Below are positions 44,380 to 52,425 of a stretch of 64,000 nucleotides of DNA, in pieces. The notes under the pieces were generated by a model. The model did no database searches, was not told where the DNA came from, and worked only from the letters and a program-made list of their open reading frames with translations. The translations under genes were made by a program, and so were the position numbers. Every line of letters starts with the position of its first letter. Positions within the stretch are counted from its first letter, which is position 1. Source of the stretch: Brevibacterium sp. CBA3109 (lineage in GTDB: Bacteria; Actinomycetota; Actinomycetes; Actinomycetales; Brevibacteriaceae); contig NZ_CP158281.1 in NCBI RefSeq assembly GCF_040256645.1, positions 372,001 to 436,000 on the forward strand, written 5' to 3'.

Positions 44380-45609
44380 ATGACCCCGACCGATGACCAG
44401 GCCGCAGTGCCGACGCTCGATCTCGATCTCACCAGCCCTGAACCGATCCCCGAAGCCGGAATCGCGAAAGCTCTTGATCTCATGCGAAGCGGCCGCCTCT
44501 TCCGCTACGGCGAAACGGCACCAGGACAATTGAGCCCGGCCGCCGACCTCGAACAGAAGTTCGCCACAGCGATCGGTCGCCGCTACGCCATCGGTGTCAA
44601 CTCCTGCGGTGCCGCACTGTTCCTGGCTCTGCGCGCCAGCGGAGTTGCCCCAGGGGACCACGTTCTCGTCAATGGGTTCACCCTGGCGCCAGTGCCTGGA
44701 GCGATTGCCCATGCCGGCGGCGTACCAGTCATCGTCGAAATCGATCACCGATGCATGATCGACCTTGATGACCTCGAACGGCAGGCCGCAGCGACGGGGG
44801 CGAAGACTCTTCTGCTATCGCACATGCGCGGACACATCTCGAACCTGGACGAGGTAATGACTATTGCCACGCGCCACGGCATCAACGTCATCGAGGATTG
44901 CGCCCATACCCTCGGTGCGAACTGGGCAGGTCGTCCCACAGGCAGCTTCGGTGTCGCGGGCTGCTTCAGCCTGCAGACGTTCAAACACATCAACGCCGGT
45001 GAAGGTGGCATCATCGTCACCGATGATGCTGATCTCGCGGCTCAGGCGATCATCCTCTCGGGCAGCTACATGCTCTACCCCCAGCATGCAGCCCGCCCCG
45101 ACGAGGAAGCCTTCGAAAAGTGGCGCGCGGTGACCCCGAACTTCAGCCTGCGCCTCTCCGCCCTCGCTGCCACAGTGGCACTGCCTCAACTCGACGAACT
45201 CGATGAGCGCATTCGGAAGATGAACCACGCCTACGAACGTCTCGCTGCGGAACTGTCCGCAATCGACGGTGTCGAAGTCATCGAACGCGATCCACGTGAA
45301 GAGTTCGTCGGAAGCTCACTGCAATTGAGACTGCCGAGCCTCGACTCAGGGCAGATCGCCGCAATCATCGACTTCTGTCGCTCACACAAACTCGATCTCA
45401 AATGGTTCGGCCAAGAACGGATGGAAGGTTTCACCAGCCGCCCTGCCCAATGGAAGTACATCACACCATCAGGGCAAGCACCGCGCACCGAGGAGATCCT
45501 GCGCAGCCTCTGCGATATGCGGATACCGCCATCGATGACAGCCGATCACTGCCGCCAGATCGCGACAATCATCGCCGCAGCCGTCCATAACGCCACTCAC
45601 CAAGAATGA
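44380..45609 (+). CDS. DegT/DnrJ/EryC1/StrS-type PLP aminotransferase
   Basis: 409 residues from the ATG at 44380, preceded by GAAAGGAG. Fold-type I features: GVNSCGAALFLALRASGV, VIEDCAHTLGANWAGRP, and the PLP-binding Lys in CFSLQTFKHINAGEGGIIVT. Related enzymes usually aminate keto-sugars, but here all neighbours are small-molecule catabolic enzymes, so an amino-acid-like or keto-acid substrate is more likely. The Asp of ED-CAHTLGA replaces the more usual DAAQA motif with Cys-Ala-His. A 52-base gap separates it from the HisD-like gene. Confidence 0.82.
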   Translation: MTPTDDQAAVPTLDLDLTSPEPIPEAGIAKALDLMRSGRLFRYGETAPGQLSPAADLEQKFATAIGRRYAIGVNSCGAALFLALRASGVAPGDHVLVNGFTLAPVPGAIAHAGGVPVIVEIDHRCMIDLDDLERQAAATGAKTLLLSHMRGHISNLDEVMTIATRHGINVIEDCAHTLGANWAGRPTGSFGVAGCFSLQTFKHINAGEGGIIVTDDADLAAQAIILSGSYMLYPQHAARPDEEAFEKWRAVTPNFSLRLSALAATVALPQLDELDERIRKMNHAYERLAAELSAIDGVEVIERDPREEFVGSSLQLRLPSLDSGQIAAIIDFCRSHKLDLKWFGQERMEGFTSRPAQWKYITPSGQAPRTEEILRSLCDMRIPPSMTADHCRQIATIIAAAVHNATHQE

Positions 45610-45661
45610 AGACATCCTTCGTCCTCGTCGCCGGTCCGCACTCACAGTTGAAGGAGCCACT

Positions 45662-46960
45662 ATGACTACCCACTACCTCAAACGCGCAAAGCCCAGCGCA
45701 CGCCCCGACGCCACCGAAACAACTCGCATCGTTGAAGACATGCTCGACCAGATGCGCTCGGAGGGAGAAGCAGCCACCCGACGCCTGTCGGAGAGTCTCG
45801 ATTCCTGGAATCCCGAATCCTTCGTCGTCGACGAGCAGGAAATCGCTCGCGCCGAGCGCAGCCTGTCCACAACACTCAAAGATGACATCCTCTTCGCCCA
45901 GTCCCAAGTGCGAGCCTTCGCCGAAAAGCAGCGGGCGACGCTGACAGAGTTCGAAGTCGAAACACACCCCGGTCTCGTCGTGGGGCAGCGACAGATCCCG
46001 ATCGATGCCGCTGGCTGCTACGTGCCAGGAGGCCGGTTCGCCCACCTCGCCTCGGCGGCGATGAGCGTCATCACAGCCAAAGCCGCCGGCGTCCGTCACG
46101 TCACGGCCAGCTCACCCTCTCGTGACGGGGAAGGCATTCATCCTGCCACTCTGTATGCGTTGGCGCAGGCCGGTGCGGATTCGATCCTCAGCCTTGGAGG
46201 AGTCCAAGCCATCGGTGCAATGGCATTCGGTCACTTCACCGGGGAGCCCGTGAGCTTCTTGGCAGGGCCGGGCAACCGATTCGTCGCTGAAGCCAAACGC
46301 CTCCTTTACGGAGAAGTCGGCATCGACGTCGTCGCCGGCCCCACCGAGTCTCTCGTCATCGCCGACGACACCGCTGACCCCTGGCTGGTCGCCGTCGATC
46401 TCATCAGCCAGGCCGAGCATGGTATCGAATCCCAAACCATCCTCATCTCCACCTCACGGACTGTCGCTGATCGCGTCCTCGAGCTCATCCCACAGGCTCT
46501 TGACCAGCTCCCCGCAGACTCGGTGGCCCAGACAGCATGGGATCATCTCGGCGAAATCGCCGTCGTCGACTCACGCGAAGAAGCAGCGAGGTTGGCCGAC
46601 GAATATGCAAACGAACACCTGCAAGTCCATGCTGCCGACCTTGACTGGTGGCTCCACCGTCTACGCAACTATGGGTCACTCTTCCTCGGCGAAGAGACGA
46701 CTGTGACCTACGGCGACAAAACTTCCGGCCCCAACCACATCCTGCCCACCCTTGGCGGTGCGCGCTACACCGGGGGACTGTGGGCCGGGAAATTCGTGAA
46801 AACGGTGACCTATCAGCGCATGACTCAGAAAGCCAACGAACGCGTCGGGCGCGTCGCAGCACGCATCTCCCGAACAGAGGGCATGGAAGGTCACGCCCTG
46901 GCCGCCGATGTGCGCCTGCAGAAGTACTTCCCCGATCAGCCCCTTGACTCCACTCCATGA
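45662..46960 (+). CDS. Histidinol dehydrogenase-like NAD-dependent dehydrogenase
   Basis: 432 residues. HisD-fold motifs: AGCYVPGGRFAHLASAAMSV, GGVQAIGAMAFG, GPGNRFVAEAKRLLYG, SQAEHGIESQTILIS and ANEHLQVHA. The end ARYTGGLWAGKFVKTVTYQ is typical of HisD paralogues such as sulfopropanediol dehydrogenase (HpsN) rather than biosynthetic HisD. No other histidine gene is nearby. It likely oxidises an alcohol through the aldehyde to a carboxylate. With the neighbouring desulfhydrase/cysteate-lyase-like gene, a sulfonated C3 alcohol is one candidate substrate; a histidinol-like amino alcohol is another. Confidence 0.83.
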   Translation: MTTHYLKRAKPSARPDATETTRIVEDMLDQMRSEGEAATRRLSESLDSWNPESFVVDEQEIARAERSLSTTLKDDILFAQSQVRAFAEKQRATLTEFEVETHPGLVVGQRQIPIDAAGCYVPGGRFAHLASAAMSVITAKAAGVRHVTASSPSRDGEGIHPATLYALAQAGADSILSLGGVQAIGAMAFGHFTGEPVSFLAGPGNRFVAEAKRLLYGEVGIDVVAGPTESLVIADDTADPWLVAVDLISQAEHGIESQTILISTSRTVADRVLELIPQALDQLPADSVAQTAWDHLGEIAVVDSREEAARLADEYANEHLQVHAADLDWWLHRLRNYGSLFLGEETTVTYGDKTSGPNHILPTLGGARYTGGLWAGKFVKTVTYQRMTQKANERVGRVAARISRTEGMEGHALAADVRLQKYFPDQPLDSTP

Positions 46961-47045
46961 GGGGACTCTCCGATCCCTCCGCGCCACTGGCACGGAGTCT
47001 CAACCGCACTGACGAAAATTCGTCGCACTCAAAGAAAGAAGGACC

Positions 47046-48044
47046 ATGAACCTCACACATATTGCACGTCGCCGTTACACAGAAGGGCAGACGCCCATCG
47101 AATTCCTCCCCAACCTGTCCGAGGCACTCAACGGTCCCCGCATTCACATCAAACGCGATGACCTGCTGGGACTGACCTCCGGCGGCAACAAGACCCGCAA
47201 ACTTGAGTTCCTCATGGCCGACGCACTCGCGAAAGGTGCCGACACCATCATCACCACAGGTGCCGTCCAGTCCAACCACTGCCGTCTGACGCTGTCAGCC
47301 GCGGTCAAGGAAGGACTCAAGTGCCGACTGCTGCTCGAAGAACGTGTCGAAGGCTCGTACAACGTCGACGCCAGCGGCAACAACCTTCTCTACCATCTCC
47401 TCGGTGCAGAGACCATGCGACCGGTAGCAGGCGGCACCGATCTGGCTGCTGGGATGGAACAGATGGCTGAAGAGGCCCGCAGTGAAGGACGGACACCGTA
47501 CATCATCCCCGGCGGAGGGTCGAACGCTTTGGGTGCGCTGGGTTATGTCGCCTGCGCTGAAGAGATTCTTGCGCAGTGCTTCGAATCAGGCCTCGAACTC
47601 GATCACATCGTGTCCTCGAGCGGATCCGGTGGCACCCACGCCGGCCTTGTGGCGGGACTGGTCGGCAACCAGGCCGGCATTGCCATGACAGGAATCAGCG
47701 TTCGGGCCGAAAAGGCACCGCAGGAAGAGAAGATCCGCAACCTCGCCAACGCCGCCTCCGAACTCGCCGGTGCACGTCAAGACGTCAGCGCCTCCGACGT
47801 CGTCGTCCGCGACGAATTCGTCGGGCCCGGCTATTCACTGCCGACAACCGAGATGACCGAGGCGATCCAGCTCTTCGCGCGAACAGAAGGAATCCTGCTT
47901 GATCCGGTCTACACCGGCAAGACTGCTGCCGGCCTGATCGGGATGGTCAAGGAAGGTGCCTTCGACGCCGACAGCGATGTCCTCTTCGTCCACACCGGCG
48001 GATCACCCGCCATCTACGCCTACCGTGACGAAGTCCTGGGCTGA
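47046..48044 (+). CDS. D-cysteine desulfhydrase / L-cysteate sulfo-lyase-like PLP enzyme
   Basis: 332 residues, fold-type II PLP family together with ACC deaminase. The PLP Lys is in LTSGGNKTRKLEFLMADAL; substrate loop TTGAVQSNHCRLTLSAA; phosphate-binding loop SSSGSGGTHAGL; C-terminal VHTGGSPAIYAY. D-cysteine desulfhydrase gives pyruvate, ammonia and sulfide; the close relative CuyA cleaves L-cysteate to pyruvate, ammonia and sulfite. ACC deaminase is less likely because its substrate loop differs. Motifs alone do not decide between the first two. AAAGAAGGA precedes the ATG. Confidence 0.85.
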   Translation: MNLTHIARRRYTEGQTPIEFLPNLSEALNGPRIHIKRDDLLGLTSGGNKTRKLEFLMADALAKGADTIITTGAVQSNHCRLTLSAAVKEGLKCRLLLEERVEGSYNVDASGNNLLYHLLGAETMRPVAGGTDLAAGMEQMAEEARSEGRTPYIIPGGGSNALGALGYVACAEEILAQCFESGLELDHIVSSSGSGGTHAGLVAGLVGNQAGIAMTGISVRAEKAPQEEKIRNLANAASELAGARQDVSASDVVVRDEFVGPGYSLPTTEMTEAIQLFARTEGILLDPVYTGKTAAGLIGMVKEGAFDADSDVLFVHTGGSPAIYAYRDEVLG

Positions 48045-48048
48045 TCAC

Positions 48049-48813
48049 ATGACCCAGAATGCACACCCATCCCGCCTGGTCGGAATACTGGGCGGGATGG
48101 GGCCGGCAGCCACAGCAGACTTCTACCGCAAGCTCATCGCTGCAACACCGGCCACCATCGACCAAGACCATGTCCGGGTGGTCATGTGGGCCGATCCGAC
48201 GATCCCGAGCCGACAAGACGCCCTCCTGTCTGGTGGGCAAGATCCGACACCGGCACTTGAGTTCGGCGCTGATCAGCTTGAACGCTGCGGTGCCGAGATC
48301 GTAGTCGTTCCCTGCAACACTGTGCACCCGTACCTTGACTCGGTATTTGCCGAGCGTCCGATGCAATTCATCAGCATCATCACGGCCACTCTGACCGCGC
48401 TCCCGGACGATCGCAGCACCCCTGTCGGTGTGCTGGCCACCGATGCCGCGTTGCGTGCGGGAATCTACCAGGAGGCTTTGACCGACGCCGGCCGCACCTT
48501 CGTGCTGCCAGACTCAGGCGCTCAGGTGCAGCTTATGGAGGCAGTCCATCAGGTCAAGAGCGGAGCCAATCCGGTCACCGTTGGGGCTCACCTGCATGGA
48601 ATCGTCGACGCCCTCGGCGCGGCCGGAGCCACCACCGTCATCGCCGGATGCACCGAACTTTCAGCTCTCATCGAGACCCTGCAGCAGCCGTTGTCCCTCA
48701 ACGTCATCGATCCAGCAGCCGAACTCGCGCGACATACCGTCGCCGCCGCCCAACGGCCCCCTGAGTCAAGGGAGGACGTCACCCCGCCAACCTCGACGAC
48801 GGTCGGTCAATAA
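48049..48813 (+). CDS. Aspartate/glutamate racemase family protein
   Basis: 254 residues, cofactor-independent racemase fold. VGILGGMGPAATADFYRKLI is the N-terminal signature of this family. Both catalytic Cys are present, in VVVPCNTVHPYL and IAGCTELSALIE, so racemase activity is plausible. The start lies 4 bases after the preceding stop, and the stop overlaps the amidase start (TAATG). It probably interconverts D and L forms so that the stereospecific enzymes of the operon can act on both. Confidence 0.87.
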   Translation: MTQNAHPSRLVGILGGMGPAATADFYRKLIAATPATIDQDHVRVVMWADPTIPSRQDALLSGGQDPTPALEFGADQLERCGAEIVVVPCNTVHPYLDSVFAERPMQFISIITATLTALPDDRSTPVGVLATDAALRAGIYQEALTDAGRTFVLPDSGAQVQLMEAVHQVKSGANPVTVGAHLHGIVDALGAAGATTVIAGCTELSALIETLQQPLSLNVIDPAAELARHTVAAAQRPPESREDVTPPTSTTVGQ

Positions 48814-50060
48814 TGGAATCGGCAAAAATTGACGCCCTGATGGAACGCGTCCGCGAGGTTGGCGAAGACTTGAACGCAGTGACATCGCTGACTGAGGCCC
48901 GTGCTCGACGCCTCGGGTCCGACAGTCGCTCGTCCTCACCCTGGTCCCACTGCAGCCGAAGGCTCGAGGGCGTGAGTCTCGCGGTCAAAGATGTCATCGA
49001 CGTCGCCGGCAGTGTCACCACAATGGGATCGCAAGTCCACGACCCGAACCCGGCCTCACAAACAGCTTCCGTCGTAGAAGCTCTCGAAGTCTCAGGTGCT
49101 ATGACTGTCGCGAAGACGAACTGTCAGGAATACTCCTACGGGATCCTCGGAGACGAATCAGCCTTCGGCCGCACCCTCAACCCACGCGATCGGCGAAGAA
49201 TCACCGGCGGATCATCATCCGGTTCCGCCGCGCTCGTGGCAGCCGGCGCTGTTGACCTGGCTGTAGGTACCGACACTGCAGGATCCACACGAGTTCCCGC
49301 GGCTTACTGCGAAGTCCTCGGCTTCAAGCCGACTCTGGGCATGGTGGCGACAGACGGTATTTTCCCGTTGGCACCAAGCTTCGACACGGTCGGGCTATTC
49401 TCCTCATCGTTTGAGGTCATGCGATACGCGCTTCAAACTCTGCTTCGGCAGGAAACATCCAATGCGCAGGATCGTCACATCACGTCGCAGAGTCCGCTGC
49501 GAATCGATGTTCAGCTCTTCGACGAAGCCGCGGCGCCTCTTCAGACTGTGGACTCTGCCCTGCGATTCGCCCCTGACACGGCCACGGGCCCGAAGGCCAC
49601 CTGGTTGCGGAGCCTCTTCGATCGCGCTCGCGAACTGTTTCCCATTATTCGCGACTATGAAGCTGCAGAGATCCATCGCGACAATCTCGTCACGTCCGAA
49701 GAGAGATATCAGCCCGGTGTTCGAGCGAAACTCAGAACCGGGTCAGAAGTCGATGTTAGTGCTTATCAGCAGGCTCAGCACGATCTGGAGATCTTGAGAC
49801 AGGACGCTCTTGCGGTATGGGACGACCTCGATTTCCTCATCATCCCGAGCGTGGCGGGTCCGGAACTCAGATGGTCAGATCTGCCTTCGGCCAACGCAGC
49901 TGAAGACAGCGTCCGGTACACTCAACCGATCAGTACGTTGGGATGGCCAGCGATCACTGTACCTTTCGGTCAGGGGGTCTACTCTTCCGTCCAAATCGTC
50001 GCCAAGCCTGAAACTGACCTGGACCTACTTGAGTTTGCCGACAACTTCTTTGCTCGATGA
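48813..50060 (+). CDS. Amidase signature family protein
   Basis: 415 residues. The Ser-cisSer-Lys triad is visible: Lys in LAVKDVIDVAG, Ser in ITGGSSSGSAALVA and the nucleophile Ser in AVGTDTAGSTRVPAAYCE. It is shorter than GatA and resembles the compact AtzF/AMI1-like amidases. As last gene of the operon it may release ammonia or an acid from an amide form of the substrate. A ~130-residue C-terminal part differs from well-known members and could define specificity. No hairpin follows the stop. Confidence 0.85.
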   Translation: MESAKIDALMERVREVGEDLNAVTSLTEARARRLGSDSRSSSPWSHCSRRLEGVSLAVKDVIDVAGSVTTMGSQVHDPNPASQTASVVEALEVSGAMTVAKTNCQEYSYGILGDESAFGRTLNPRDRRRITGGSSSGSAALVAAGAVDLAVGTDTAGSTRVPAAYCEVLGFKPTLGMVATDGIFPLAPSFDTVGLFSSSFEVMRYALQTLLRQETSNAQDRHITSQSPLRIDVQLFDEAAAPLQTVDSALRFAPDTATGPKATWLRSLFDRARELFPIIRDYEAAEIHRDNLVTSEERYQPGVRAKLRTGSEVDVSAYQQAQHDLEILRQDALAVWDDLDFLIIPSVAGPELRWSDLPSANAAEDSVRYTQPISTLGWPAITVPFGQGVYSSVQIVAKPETDLDLLEFADNFFAR

Positions 50061-50402
50061 GACTGTTGCCGAACCATGTGACCCCGGTATCGCGAGTGGG
50101 CATCAGCGCTGGACACTATGCCGTCTCGGCGCCCACATGCCTGTGCTACGACATAGTCAACGAGGGATACCCTGGCGACCACCTTCAACAACCGTCTGAG
50201 ACGGCAACTAGACACCTGGGCACAACACATGATGTCTGACCACCACCGCCGCCACCGGGTCTGTGCCCGCTCATCGAACAGTTGTGGGAGAGCGATGCGG
50301 TTCATCCGGTCTGCGGCGTGCGCTCGCCTGTCCCGCCGAGCGAGGTCTTGAGGTGCGCACTGCCGACGAGGTGCCTCGGCTACCAAGTCGTAGCGCATTC
50401 TA
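50061..50402. other. Gap with degraded sequence
   Basis: GC-rich like coding DNA, but all frames are short; probably remnants upstream of the pRiA4b-like fragment. No product could be assigned. Confidence 0.35.
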
Positions 50403-50624
50403 CTCGAGGTTGCCGTTGAAGGCACGGAGCTCGCATCTGCGGGAGAGCTCAAGCTGGTCGTGGTCGCCGAGCTTGCACAGCGGACCGGCATTGCCGACTG
50501 GTGGATCGGTCAGGCCAACCATGAAGATCAGACGTTTCCGATTGCGATCCTGCGAGAGACCGCGCAGGCGCTGGGCTCCGTCTTGGTGCGCAAGAAGCGT
50601 CTTACGCCCACTGGTGCCGCGACG
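50403..50624 (+). pseudogene. Fragment of a pRiA4b ORF-3-like protein
   Basis: The frame reads EVAVEGTELASAGELKLVVV, then RTGIADWWIGQANHEDQTFP, ILRETAQALGSVL and KKRLTPTG. This matches, in order, the C-terminal region of actinobacterial plasmid pRiA4b ORF-3-like proteins as I recall it (L-T-x-A-G-x-L, W-I-G-K-x-N-R-E-x-Q-T, R-E-x-A-Q-x-L-G). There is no start and the rest is missing. Such genes often travel on mobile DNA, which fits its place at the right edge of the island. Confidence 0.6.
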
Positions 50625-50657
50625 ACCATGACCGAACGGTCACAGCACTGCGCTGCT

Positions 50658-50737
50658 GGGCTCAGCGGAGGCCGAAGAGCTTTCCCAAGCTGTTTCCGGA
50701 CGACTGGGCATCCGGCTGGTGGGCCTCCGGGGCCGTC
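50658..50737 (-). repeat. Right copy of the 80-bp direct repeat: 3' end of intact yceI
   Basis: Contains the last 25 codons of yceI and its stop. 72 of 80 bases match 41826-41905. Unlike the left copy it is not followed on the minus strand by a strong hairpin. Confidence 0.88.
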
Positions 50738-51363
50738 TCCGCCGGCTTGTCAGCGGGCTTGACCGGCGGCGGGGGAGGGAATTCCTTACCGGCCGACTCA
50801 GCGGCCGGGGCCGCCTCGGCGAGGTTCTTGATCAGGGAGAGCTCGAACTCGAGCGTGATCTTGTCGCTGACGAGGACGCCACCGGAATCGAGCGTCGTAT
50901 TCCAGGTCACGCCCCAGTCCTTGCGGTCGATGCGACGCGAGCCCTCGAGGCCGGCGCGCAGGTTGCCGAAGGGGTCGGTCTCGATGCCGATGAGCTCGAG
51001 CGGAACGGAGACGGTCTTCGTCATGTCGCGGATCGTCAGTTCACCAGTGACGATGTAGGAGTCTTCGTCGACCTCATCGATGGCGGAGGACACGAAACGG
51101 ATCTCCGGGTAGGTCTCCACATCGAAGAAGTCTGCCGAACGCAGGTGCTCGTCGCGACCCTCACTGCGGGTGTCGATGCTCGCGGTCTGGATGATGACCT
51201 CGGCGGTCGAGTCGGCAAGATCGTCGGCGATGTCGGCCGATCCGGACACATCATTGAACGCTCCGCGCACACGCGAGACCATGGCGTGGCGTGTGGAGAA
51301 TCCCAGTCGAGAATGTGAGGAATCGATGTCCCAATGACCTGTGATCCCAGGAGTTTCTGTCAT
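50662..51363 (-). CDS. YceI family lipocalin-like protein
   Basis: 233 residues without a signal peptide. GHWDIDSSHSRLGFSTRHAM opens the YceI beta-barrel; DEHLRSADFFDVETYPEIRF and LTIRDMTKTVSVPLEL are family hallmarks; RKDWGVTWNTTLDSGGVLVSD closes it. Members bind isoprenoid-type lipids. A Pro/Glu/Ala-rich tail of about 50 residues ending GKLFGLR follows, and its last 24 codons are duplicated at the far side of the catabolic island. GGAG lies 8 bases before the ATG. Confidence 0.9.
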   Translation of the reverse strand: MTETPGITGHWDIDSSHSRLGFSTRHAMVSRVRGAFNDVSGSADIADDLADSTAEVIIQTASIDTRSEGRDEHLRSADFFDVETYPEIRFVSSAIDEVDEDSYIVTGELTIRDMTKTVSVPLELIGIETDPFGNLRAGLEGSRRIDRKDWGVTWNTTLDSGGVLVSDKITLEFELSLIKNLAEAAPAAESAGKEFPPPPPVKPADKPAETAPEAHQPDAQSSGNSLGKLFGLR

Positions 51364-51422
51364 GGGGGATAGCTCCTTCGGTTCCTCCGCGCTCCTGTAG
51401 GGGAGGCTGTCGTAGTCGGTGT

Positions 51423-51456
51423 GCTCATTCGCTGATCAAGTGATCATTGAATGAGC
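51423..51456. promoter_or_regulatory. Nested inverted repeat upstream of yceI
   Basis: GCTCATTC and GAATGAGC are 8-bp arms; between them two copies of TGATCA are separated by AG. The element lies 60-90 bases upstream of the yceI start, where a repressor of MarR type could act. Function inferred from symmetry. Confidence 0.45.
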
Positions 51457-51602
51457 AATCGCCTACGTAGTCTTACACGGGCGGTCGGGTGTGTGCCACC
51501 TCGGTGCGGGCTGGTGAGGCGATGGCGGCGCTGACGTCGACCGCCGACCGTCCGATTCAGAGATCACCCGCCGCAGACTCGATTTTCGCCCTCGTATCGA
51601 AG

Positions 51603-52361
51603 TCAATCCAACAGTGCTGCGACGAAGGGGACGGCGTAATTCCAGTCGTCTCCGTCCGGATCGGCAATTCCCGCCTCGTCCAGCCAGGTCTGGTCAGCCT
51701 CGGGGTGCGGGCCGACCAGACCTGCCATACCGTCACCGTGGTCGTAGCGTGCTGCGGCGATGTCGCCGTTGCCGTAGCGCGCGAACACGTCGGCGCGATC
51801 CTCGGGTGGAGGAAGGACTGCGCCCTCTTGGAAGAAAGTCTGGCGATGATGACCGTCCCACGCGACGTCGACCACGGTCTCTCTGCTGTCGGTGACTGGG
51901 AATTCGGGACGGCCGACCTCACCGTCGAGGTCCGATTCGACGAGGCCGAAGGCGACCGGCCCCGCCAGGTAGGCGCCCATACACAGACCGAGGTAACGAC
52001 CGCCGTCTGCAACATACTGTTCAAGGCCCCCGACGAATCGAGGGGGCAGCGCGTCGGCGGCAGCGTCGATGTCATCCCCGCCACCGGGTTGGACGTAGAG
52101 GTCCACGTCTGCAAGGGCATCGGCCTGCAGCGGCAGACGTTCACCGCGACCGATGAAGACCACCTCGGCGTCGGCGAACGAGGCTCTCAGCCGTTGTGCG
52201 ACTGTCTCGGGGCACCCGTCGCACGCGGCCTCACCGCGGTACACGGCCACGAGCGGGGAATCCGGACTTGAAGTGTCTGCGGCGGCGCAGCCCACGGAGG
52301 CGGCCGCGGTGAAGAGACCGGTCAGGAGGGCCGCAACAGCCCGTCGGATGGGGGTGGTCAT
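51603..52361 (-). CDS. Exported protein with a biotin-protein-ligase N-terminal (BPL_N) domain
   Basis: About 252 residues from the ATG at 52361. TTPIRRAVAALLTGLFTAAA is a signal sequence, and SVGCAA offers a lipobox-like Cys. The body, with LVAVYRGEAACDGCPETVAQ, DLYVQPGGGDDIDAAADAL and GGRYLGLCMGAYLAG, matches BPL_N, a class I glutamine amidotransferase-like fold; the nucleophile-type Cys is in LGLCMGAY. Exported BPL_N proteins are known in actinobacteria, but I know of no reaction for them. A start 61 codons upstream would remove the signal peptide from the N-terminus. Confidence 0.7.
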   Translation of the reverse strand: MTTPIRRAVAALLTGLFTAAASVGCAAADTSSPDSPLVAVYRGEAACDGCPETVAQRLRASFADAEVVFIGRGERLPLQADALADVDLYVQPGGGDDIDAAADALPPRFVGGLEQYVADGGRYLGLCMGAYLAGPVAFGLVESDLDGEVGRPEFPVTDSRETVVDVAWDGHHRQTFFQEGAVLPPPEDRADVFARYGNGDIAAARYDHGDGMAGLVGPHPEADQTWLDEAGIADPDGDDWNYAVPFVAALLD

Positions 52362-52425
52362 GATGCTTGGCCCGGGGCATACCCGGACTCCTCGGACACA
52401 GATGGGGGAGTTGCGCAGGTTGCGA

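Noticed and set aside
45662..46960. Biosynthetic histidinol dehydrogenase (hisD)
   Set aside because: No other his genes are adjacent, and the C-terminal motif and context fit the catabolic paralogues.
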